Source: Prevotellaceae bacterium UBA3627 (GTDB lineage: Bacteria; Bacteroidota; Bacteroidia; Bacteroidales; Bacteroidaceae). Taken from it: DNA of 23,178 nucleotides. Numbering within the stretch: the first letter of the stretch is position 1; the number at the start of each line of letters is the position of its first letter. Made by a program: the position numbers and the translations under genes. Below the pieces are notes generated by a model that was given only the letters and a program-made list of their open reading frames with translations, did not search any database and was not told the DNA's origin. Below, piece after piece: positions 1 through 5,000 of the stretch. The stretch is taken from assembly GCA_002373375.1 (NCBI GenBank), contig DFLE01000026.1:1-23178 (forward strand), in the 5' to 3' direction.

Positions 1-1
1 A

Positions 2-388
2 AGTGGCACAGAGGCTGGCGGCGCGGCAACCGTTGAGGCCGGGCAGTTCGTCCGCTTCACTACAGGTGCCTTCATCAAGCCCATGCGCTGCTATCTGTCG
101 TACGTCGGCACGGAGACCCCGGCCCCGGCTAAAGGTTTGACCCGCGCAGCCGCCACCGACGACCTGCCCCAGAGCATCACCGTGCGTCTCGTCAATCGTG
201 ACGGTGAGACGACATCCGTCGGTACGCTCGACATGGAGACTGGCGAACTGTCCTTTGACAGCGAGACGTGGTACACACTGGACGGTGTGCGTCTTGATGG
301 CAAGCCAAGCAGCAAGGGCATATATATCCGCTCGACCTCTGGTCGCTTGCAAGGCAAGAACAATGGACGTATGATTGTAATCAAATAA
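2..388 (+). CDS. C-terminal end of a secreted or surface protein (5' end outside window)
   Basis: The reading frame is open from the first bases of the window to a TAA at 386-388, so this is the 3' end of a longer gene and not a gene starting at the internal ATG at 83. The visible 128 residues are a beta-rich stretch (TVEAGQFVRFTTGAF then KPMRCYLSYVG), a spacer, and a terminal segment of the form WYTLDGVRLDG...KGIYI...GRMIVIK. Tails of this kind (a Y-x-L-D-G turn, a KGIYI strand and a final IVIK) end many Prevotella surface proteins such as leucine-rich-repeat or CotH proteins; some resemble the end of type IX secretion sorting domains. The main domain lies outside the window, so its function cannot be told. 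A small-peptide gene follows after 15 bases and may be co-transcribed. Confidence 0.8.
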   Translation, partial: SGTEAGGAATVEAGQFVRFTTGAFIKPMRCYLSYVGTETPAPAKGLTRAAATDDLPQSITVRLVNRDGETTSVGTLDMETGELSFDSETWYTLDGVRLDGKPSSKGIYIRSTSGRLQGKNNGRMIVIK

Positions 389-403
389 ATAGAGTGCATG
401 ACA

Positions 404-556
404 ATGAAAAAGAAGATATACGAGCAGCCATCAATGATGGTAATAGATATGGAATACGCGTGCCACCTGTTGGCTGAAAGCGGTGACCCACAAAAGGAGG
501 AAGAACACGAAGACCCCACAAGGGAAGTTCCATGGTGGGATGGCGAGGGCGATTAG
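404..556 (+). CDS. Small acidic protein of about 50 residues, unknown function
   Basis: An ATG at 404 opens a 50-codon frame ending TAG at 554-556; an in-frame ATG at 398 would add two residues (MT). The product starts MKKKIYEQPSMMVIDMEYAC, continues HLLAESG and ends in an acidic tail finishing PWWDGEGD. The plan of basic N-terminus, Y-x-x-P-x-M, a hydrophobic V-I-D-M strand, L-L-A-x-S-G and an acidic tail matches a class of very short Bacteroidetes proteins often found beside surface-protein genes, as I recall them. It lies 15 bases after the preceding stop, so co-expression is likely. There is no signal peptide or membrane segment. I assign no function; the conserved look and the position argue for a real gene rather than chance. 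Confidence 0.6.
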   Translation: MKKKIYEQPSMMVIDMEYACHLLAESGDPQKEEEHEDPTREVPWWDGEGD

Positions 557-619
557 CGATTTTATAACCAGCTATCTCTGATAAGTAGAAGAGCAGAAAT
601 GGTTTATATAATAATTTAT

Positions 620-731
620 GAAAATTCATGGAATATTTATGGAAATTCATGTCGAATAAATAACACGTTAACTGGTTCTTTTTTAACATGAATTTCCATG
701 AATTGGCCATGAATTAACCATGAATTTTTTA
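620..731. repeat. AATTCATGG inverted and tandem repeat cluster
   Basis: The motif AATTCATG (or its complement CATGAATT) occurs six times. ATGGAAATTCATGT at 639-652 is exactly complementary to ACATGAATTTCCAT at 686-699, and the match extends imperfectly to 30-base arms (623-652 against 686-715). On the right side the CATGAATT units follow each other every 10-11 bases. It could form a cruciform or an AT-rich RNA hairpin downstream of the surface-protein gene. Confidence 0.8.
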
Positions 732-896
732 TTAATGGGAAAAATAAATTATATGTACAGTTAATTTTGAACAGATACTTATCTTATTTGTAGAAAAAAA
801 CGTCACGATAAAAACTCCGATTATAGGACATTTTGGTGATTTAACATTTCATTACAATTCGCAAACCAGAGAAAACGACAAGAAAATAATACCAAT

Positions 897-934
897 AAAA
901 AAGAAGATTGCAACAATCAGCAATCTTCTTTTTT
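897..934. terminator. Bidirectional intrinsic terminator
   Basis: A perfect 15-bp stem (897-911 with 920-934) around an 8-base loop has an A-run on its left arm and a T-run on its right arm, so it can act on either strand. It sits between convergent genes: the surface protein and small-peptide unit (plus) and folB (minus). Confidence 0.8.
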
Positions 935-947
935 GCGTTTTTGAGGC

Positions 948-1057
948 TAAAAAGCGCCTTTTTTGCTTCTAAAAGCATAACTTTCACATTGTAAAAGCGT
1001 AGCTTTCACACCCTAAAAGCTATCACTTTACCTCGTAAAAGCTATCGAATCACGACG
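948..1057. repeat. Five degenerate tandem copies of a 22-bp repeat
   Basis: Units begin at 948, 970, 992, 1014 and 1036, each exactly 22 bases, with a rough consensus of TAAAAGC, six variable bases, TTTCAC, then three or four variable bases often ending in G. The third and fourth units read TAAAAGCGTAGCTTTCACAC and TAAAAGCTATCACTTTACCT. The family recurs, mostly inverted, at 22362-22449. The sharp phasing shows a tandem array and not random AT-rich sequence. Confidence 0.8.
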
Positions 1058-1135
1058 AAAAACGCCCTTTTCTCTCTCTTTAATCATTGTGTTGATTTTC
1101 AACACCTTGATAATCAAGCCATTGTATTTAACGCA

Positions 1136-1193
1136 ATTTCCTTGCGATATTTCGGACCAAAACCAGAGTTGGTGACTAATATCGCAAGGAAAT
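1136..1193. repeat. 15-bp perfect inverted repeat with structured loop
   Basis: ATTTCCTTGCGATAT (1136-1150) is exactly complementary to ATATCGCAAGGAAAT (1179-1193). The 28-base loop has a small inner stem (ACCAA/TTGGT). It lies 33 bases past the folB stop. It has no T-tract, so it is not a standard terminator. Confidence 0.8.
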
Positions 1194-1226
1194 GAAGTTA
1201 AAAATAGGACATTTTAGCGATTGCCC

Positions 1227-1598
1227 TCATTTTACGTCTGCCATCTCTACGTGTATTGACACGCCTGCGGACTTGCAATCGCCAGTCATCGGCGGATTGA
1301 GTTTCTCAATGTCGATGTCAACAGCGGAGCAGAGAGGAAAACGTGAGTGTAAGCTCTGGCAAATGCGGTAAGCCACATTCTCGAGCAGTTTTGAGGGTTT
1401 GCGCATCTCTTCCTGGACTATGGCGAGCGCCTCTGCGTAGTTGAGGGTGTCAGCCAGGTCATCAGATATACATGCCTGGGACAGGGGGTAGGCTATGCTC
1501 ACGTTGACAACATAGTCGTTGCCTACGGTGCGTTCCTGGGGAAGCACACCGTGAAAGGCGTGCATCCTTATCTCCTTTATATATATATATCCCTGCAT
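1227..1598 (-). CDS. folB: Dihydroneopterin aldolase (folate biosynthesis)
   Basis: This enzyme converts 7,8-dihydroneopterin to 6-hydroxymethyl-7,8-dihydropterin and glycolaldehyde in the folate pathway, in the cytoplasm; members form ring-shaped oligomers. The 123-residue length is normal. Key family residues are in place: the HGVLPQERTVGNDY segment with E22, Y54 in DTLNYAEA, E73 in LLENVAYRI and the catalytic-type K99 in IEKLNPPMTG. The start is ATG after a run of basic and hydrophobic codons. The rhamnose mutarotase gene ends 15 bases upstream on the same strand, so the two may share a transcript although their functions are unrelated. No other folate gene is in the window. Confidence 0.93.
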   Translation of the reverse strand: MQGYIYIKEIRMHAFHGVLPQERTVGNDYVVNVSIAYPLSQACISDDLADTLNYAEALAIVQEEMRKPSKLLENVAYRICQSLHSRFPLCSAVDIDIEKLNPPMTGDCKSAGVSIHVEMADVK

Positions 1599-1613
1599 GG
1601 TGTCTGCTTTTTT

Positions 1614-1934
1614 TTAGTCTAAGTGGAAGACCTCCTTTACCGGGATGGTGACAGGAGAGTTGTCGGGGTTAACCTCCATGATGTCGGCCATCATGTCCCA
1701 CCACTTCTGAGTGATAGGGTCAACACCGTTAGACGTGTCCTGAGAGTTGGTCTCAGAAGAACACTCCTGGTAACCGAACAGGATATTGGTATCCTTGTCC
1801 CAGTAGATACTGTAGTTACTTACTCCGGAGTCCTTAATCATCTTTACCAACTCCGGCCAGATAGCAGCGTGGCGCTTCTGGTACTCAGCCTCGCAGCCAG
1901 GCTTCAAAAACATTTTGAATGCAAATCGTGACAT
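1614..1934 (-). CDS. rhaM: L-rhamnose mutarotase
   Basis: The 106-residue protein matches the RhaM family, which interconverts alpha and beta anomers of L-rhamnose as a small dimeric ferredoxin-like protein. Visible signatures are FKMFLKPGCEAEY, the RHAAIWPEL block with Y18 and the catalytic H22, NYSIYWDKDTNILFGY, the paired tryptophans W78-W79 in KWWDMMADIM, NPDNSP and the EVFHLD end. Length equals the E. coli enzyme within a few residues. No rhamnose isomerase, kinase, aldolase or rhamnosidase gene is present, so here it is an isolated sugar mutarotase, and it may serve other deoxy sugars. It lies 15 bases upstream of folB. I see no clear TAnnTTTG box directly upstream; a repeat-rich spacer separates it from DUF3467. 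Confidence 0.9.
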   Translation of the reverse strand: MSRFAFKMFLKPGCEAEYQKRHAAIWPELVKMIKDSGVSNYSIYWDKDTNILFGYQECSSETNSQDTSNGVDPITQKWWDMMADIMEVNPDNSPVTIPVKEVFHLD

Positions 1935-1951
1935 GTTAGATTAGTTTGTTA

Positions 1952-2063
1952 GAGACCCACCCCAACCCTCAATGGTCTTTACACCCCCTCCGCTTCGCTT
2001 CTCCCCCGTTTCGCGGGGGAGCGCAACCCTGTGAGGGAGGGAGCGTGAGTTAGGGGAGGGCTT
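1952..2063 (-). repeat. GC-rich interspersed repeat, long form
   Basis: Read on the minus strand it starts CCCTCCCC, passes through a perfect hairpin CTCCCCCG-TTTCG-CGGGGGAG (2001-2021) and ends GGGTTGGGGTGGGTCTC. The same outer ends, without the middle, occur at 8709-8738. Sequences of this flavour are scattered in many Bacteroidetes genomes, to my knowledge. It contrasts sharply with the AT-rich surroundings. Confidence 0.6.
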
Positions 2064-2112
2064 TAATTATTGATTGTTAGTTATTAATTATGAATTATGC
2101 ATTATTAATTAT

Positions 2113-2298
2113 TAACTCAACTTTCGCAAGCTCCAGTTTCGTTGGGTATCAGGTCTTTAGTTCGCTTCGCTTTCAGGTTTTAAGGTGAAAAAAGCAACCC
2201 TATTACTGAAGAAGAAACATATATCACCTTATAACCTCATAACCTAAATCCTTATAACCTAAGAAGTTGAGCACTTGCGAAACTTGAATTATGAGTTA
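2113..2298. repeat. About 190-base segment with imperfect terminal inverted repeats
   Basis: The left end reads TAACTCAACTTTCGCAAGCT and the right end, in complement, TTAACTCATAATTCAAGTTTCG followed by CAAGTGCTC, so both ends share TTAACTCA, ACTTTCGCAAG-like and CTC blocks. Inside are three copies of a TTATAACCT or CATAACCT word (about 2226-2262). It carries no gene and could be a small non-autonomous element or a folded RNA, ending next to the DUF3467 stop codon. Confidence 0.45.
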
Positions 2299-2300
2299 AA

Positions 2301-2627
2301 TCACGCCTCGCCTACGCCGAATGGAGTGGCGGTGCCTGATGGAACGTCAGTAGGAGCCTGTTGAGGCTGTGCCATCTGTATCTTACCGAACTCCTGCTCG
2401 TAACGCATGATGTTCTCTTGCAGTGCCATGGCGAGACGCTTGGCATGCTCAGGGGCAAGGATGACGCGGCTTACCACCTGTGCTTTAGGAGTGCCGGGCA
2501 ATGTGCTTGCCAGGTCAACGATAAACTCTGCGTGGGAGTGAGATATAATGGCGAAGTTGCTGTAAACGCCCTTCGCTACGTCCTGCTGAATGTCAATCTG
2601 CAGTTGCTGTGCTTTGTTGTTACTCAT
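2301..2627 (-). CDS. DUF3467 family protein
   Basis: The 108-residue protein fits the DUF3467 family, short cytoplasmic proteins of unknown function found in Bacteroidetes and other bacteria. Recognisable segments are QLQIDIQQDVAKGVYSNFA near residues 8-26, the ISHSHAEFIVDLASTLPG strand-turn, and VVSRVILAPEHAKRLAMALQ followed by NIMRYEQEFG. The last 25 residues are a low-complexity tail rich in P, Q, T and G. There is no signal peptide or membrane segment. It is divergent from the amidase-mlaD-dnaA unit, with a TATCTTTG box on its own strand at 2675-2682. Function unknown; the family call is fairly sure. Confidence 0.82.
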   Translation of the reverse strand: MSNNKAQQLQIDIQQDVAKGVYSNFAIISHSHAEFIVDLASTLPGTPKAQVVSRVILAPEHAKRLAMALQENIMRYEQEFGKIQMAQPQQAPTDVPSGTATPFGVGEA

Positions 2628-2674
2628 AGTAAGTGATATAAATATTATTTAATGTGTTACAAATAAATTCTGGG

Positions 2675-2682
2675 CAAAGATA
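2675..2682 (-). promoter_or_regulatory. -7 box (TATCTTTG) for the DUF3467 gene
   Basis: On the minus strand TATCTTTG matches the Bacteroidetes TAnnTTTG box, 48 bases before the ATG. No good TTTG -33 element is seen at 19-21 bases, so support is partial. Confidence 0.5.
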
Positions 2683-2763
2683 CAAAAAAACTTTTATAAC
2701 ATTACAGTAAGCAGGGCATAAATGTATCTTGACTGTAAAAAAAAGAAAAAGGAAAAAGAAATA

Positions 2764-2794
2764 TTTGAGGAATGGATTTTTTTTTATAAATTTG
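2764..2794 (+). promoter_or_regulatory. Promoter for the amidase-mlaD-dnaA operon
   Basis: TTTG at 2764-2767, a 19-base spacer and TAAATTTG at 2787-2794 form a complete Bacteroidetes sigma-ABfr-type promoter. Transcription should begin a few bases after 2794. This rules out upstream ATG codons as starts and supports translation from 2827. Confidence 0.75.
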
Positions 2795-2826
2795 CATATT
2801 GTTTGGAAAACAAACACCATCTGCCC

Positions 2827-4083
2827 ATGAACTTGAAGAGAAACATATTGATGCTGGCAGTGATGCTCCTCGCGCTGATAACAGAAGTCGGCGCCAAGGA
2901 GTTTACGCTCGTTATCGATGCCGGTCACGGTGGTCACGACACCGGAGCACCGGGCAAGTTCTCAAAAGAGAAGGACATAAACCTGAAGACAGCGTTGGCC
3001 TTCGGAAAGTATGTGGAGAAGAACTGCCCCGACGTGAAGGTGATATACACCAGGAAGAAAGATGTGTTTGTGGAACTTAAGGATAGGGCAGGGATAGCCA
3101 ACAAGGCAAAGGCCGACTTGTTTATCAGCATACATACCGACGCTCTGGAGAACAATAGCGTGGCGAGAGGAATGACCACCTATACATTGGGTATGCATAG
3201 GGCAAAGGACAACCTTGACGTGGCAAAGCGTGAGAACTCGGTGATATTGATAGAGAAGAACTATAAGGAGACCTATCAGGGCTTTGACCCTAACTCTGCC
3301 GAGAGCTATATCATATTTGAGTTCATGCAGGATAAGAATATGCAGCGCTCTGTGGATCTTGCCACCTTTATACAGAACAATACCTGTAAGGCGGCAGACA
3401 GACCGAGCAGGGGTGTGAAGCAGGCGGGCTTCCTGGTGCTGAGAGAGACATCGATGCCGAGCTGTCTTGTGGAACTGGGATTTATCACTACTCCGGCGGA
3501 GGAGAAGCTGCTGAACGAGGATGTCACGATAGACAATATAGCAAAAGGTATATACAACGCTTTTGTGGAGTATAAGAAAAAGTATGACAACAATATAACC
3601 GTTCCGTATAAGGCAGAGGAGCCTACCATCAATATCGTTGACGTGGTGCCCGGTCAGGAAAAGAAAGAGGAGGTGAGGGCAGAGAAGCCTGACAAGACTG
3701 TAAAGGCAGAGGAGAAGGAAGAGAAGAAAGAGGGGAAGAAGAAAAAAGATAAAGAGAAAGAGAAAGAGGAAAAGGAAAAGACCTTGTATGTGGCATCGGG
3801 AGACAACGCCGGGGTACCAGTGTTCAAGGTGCAGATACTTGCAACCGACAAGCCCTTCAAGAAAGGTGACGCACATTTCAAGGGACGCACGGACTATAAT
3901 CAGTATACCGAGAACGGTATGACGAAATATACAATAGGTGAGACTACTGACTATAACGAGATACTAAGGCTGAAGAGCGAACTGCAGGCTACATTCGGTG
4001 ACTGCTTCGTCGTCGCTTTCAAGGAAGGACAGAAGATGAACATCTCTGAGGCAATCAAAGAATATAAGAGAAATAAGAAATGA
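2827..4083 (+). CDS. N-acetylmuramoyl-L-alanine amidase with SPOR-like C-terminus
   Basis: This zinc enzyme cleaves the bond between muramic acid and the stem peptide of murein, in the periplasm. From the ATG at 2827 it is 418 residues: a signal peptide (about 1-23, cut near EVGA/KE), an Amidase_3 domain (about 26-250) with zinc ligands H34 in DAGHGG, E48 and H103 in SIHTDA plus catalytic E216 in VELGF, a highly charged Lys/Glu linker (about 277-320), and a C-terminal segment (333-402, FKVQILAT to CFVVAF) that looks like a SPOR peptidoglycan-binding domain. The frame is open further upstream to 2722, but a promoter at 2764-2794 and the signal peptide favour 2827. Its stop overlaps the mlaD start by four bases (ATGA). 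A role in daughter-cell separation or wall turnover is likely from the family. Confidence 0.92.
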   Translation: MNLKRNILMLAVMLLALITEVGAKEFTLVIDAGHGGHDTGAPGKFSKEKDINLKTALAFGKYVEKNCPDVKVIYTRKKDVFVELKDRAGIANKAKADLFISIHTDALENNSVARGMTTYTLGMHRAKDNLDVAKRENSVILIEKNYKETYQGFDPNSAESYIIFEFMQDKNMQRSVDLATFIQNNTCKAADRPSRGVKQAGFLVLRETSMPSCLVELGFITTPAEEKLLNEDVTIDNIAKGIYNAFVEYKKKYDNNITVPYKAEEPTINIVDVVPGQEKKEEVRAEKPDKTVKAEEKEEKKEGKKKKDKEKEKEEKEKTLYVASGDNAGVPVFKVQILATDKPFKKGDAHFKGRTDYNQYTENGMTKYTIGETTDYNEILRLKSELQATFGDCFVVAFKEGQKMNISEAIKEYKRNKK

Positions 4084-5000
4084 ACAAGATATTTACAAAA
4101 GAGGTAAAGATTGCGCTGGTTGCCATAGTGGCGCTGGTGTTGCTGTTTTTCGGACTGAACTTCCTTAAGGGACTGACGCTGTTCAGTTCCTCTGCCACAT
4201 ATAATATGTCATTCAAGGACCTGAAAGGGTTGTCAGAGTCAACCGCCATATATGCTGACGGATATAAGGTGGGAACAGTGACTTCTATAGAGTATGACTA
4301 TGAGAATGCCGGCAACGTGCTGGTGAAGTGTGATATTGACCCGCAACTGCGTATTCCTAAGGGCTCGCAGGCAGAGATAGAGAGCGACCTGATGGGTAAC
4401 ATCAAGGTAAACCTGCTGCTGGCTAACAACCCCAAGGAGAAGATAGAGCCGGGAGGCCTGATTATGGGTATTGACGAGAAGGGCATGATGGCACAGTTCC
4501 AGGAGGTGCTGCCAACAGTGATGGCAATAGTGCCAAAGCTTGACAGCATCGTGACGTCGGTAAACACCATACTTGCCAATCCGTCAATAGTCAACATCCT
4601 GAGAAATGCGGAGGATATGACGGCGAACCTGAAGGTGACGACGTCAGAGCTCAATTCGCTCGCTATGCAGCTGAACAGAAGTGTGCCCGGAATGATGCAG
4701 CACGCCAATGCTACGCTGCAGAACACCGAGACGCTGACAGGAAACCTGGCGAAGGTTGATGTTGACGCAACAATGAAGAAGATAGACAACACGCTCGACA
4801 ACCTGGAGCAGATGTCAAAGGCCCTCAACAACCGCGAGGGTACACTGGGACTGCTGATGTATGACAAGGGCGTATATAATAATCTTAACTCTACGATGAG
4901 GCATGCTGACTCTTTGATGATTGACCTGAAGGCACATCCGAAGAGGTATGTACACTTCTCTGTGTTTGGTAAGAAAGATAAAGCGGAGGAGAAACAGTAA
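4080..5000 (+). CDS. MlaD-family (MCE domain) outer-membrane lipid transport protein
   Basis: The 306-residue protein has one N-terminal membrane anchor (about 10-30, IALVAIVALVLLFFGLNFL) followed by an MCE/MlaD domain (about 37-115: YNMSFKDLKGLSESTAIYADGYKVG, IPKGSQAEIESDLMGNIKVNLLL) and a long helical C-terminal part (about 140-270) ending in the EGTLGLLMYDKGVY and HPKRYVHFSVFG segments usual in Bacteroidetes members. MCE proteins form hexamers that pass phospholipids between inner and outer membranes, helped by an ABC transporter. No mlaE or mlaF partner is in this window, so those genes must lie elsewhere. Start and stop overlap its neighbours (ATGA with the amidase, TAATG with dnaA), which implies translational coupling. 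It is probably an asymmetry or lipid-transport factor made together with the amidase. Confidence 0.88.
   Translation: MNKIFTKEVKIALVAIVALVLLFFGLNFLKGLTLFSSSATYNMSFKDLKGLSESTAIYADGYKVGTVTSIEYDYENAGNVLVKCDIDPQLRIPKGSQAEIESDLMGNIKVNLLLANNPKEKIEPGGLIMGIDEKGMMAQFQEVLPTVMAIVPKLDSIVTSVNTILANPSIVNILRNAEDMTANLKVTTSELNSLAMQLNRSVPGMMQHANATLQNTETLTGNLAKVDVDATMKKIDNTLDNLEQMSKALNNREGTLGLLMYDKGVYNNLNSTMRHADSLMIDLKAHPKRYVHFSVFGKKDKAEEKQ

Larger units (their letters stand above)
557..1226. other. 670-base non-coding gap rich in repeats and hairpins
   Basis: No credible gene lies between the small-peptide gene (plus) and folB (minus), which converge here. From left to right the gap holds an AATTCATG-type repeat cluster (about 620-731), a 15-bp perfect terminator hairpin (897-934), a five-unit 22-bp tandem array (948-1057), a 7-bp hairpin GTGTTGA/TCAACAC (1089-1105) and a 15-bp perfect inverted repeat (1136-1193). 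Two near-identical 19-base copies starting ATAGGACATTTT, at 823-841 and 1204-1222, bracket the right part. Confidence 0.75.
1935..2300. other. 366-base non-coding spacer made of repeats
   Basis: This gap between the DUF3467 and rhamnose mutarotase genes has no plausible gene. It holds a GC-rich repeat (1952-2063), an AT-rich run built from TTAATTATT-like words (about 2064-2115), and a roughly 190-base segment bounded by imperfect inverted ends (2113-2298) that contains TTATAACCT repeats. Confidence 0.7.

Noticed and set aside
948..1057. CRISPR array
   Set aside because: The units are directly adjacent with no spacers, degenerate, and only 22 bases long; no cas gene is present.
2722..2826. 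Longer amidase start at 2722
   Set aside because: The added residues are lysine-rich and unlike a signal peptide, and a full promoter lies inside this stretch. The ATG at 2827 gives a proper signal peptide.
2962..3876. 304-codon minus-strand frame across the amidase gene
   Set aside because: It is the antisense of the amidase coding region, which has clear catalytic motifs; the antisense product is low-complexity Leu/Phe-rich.
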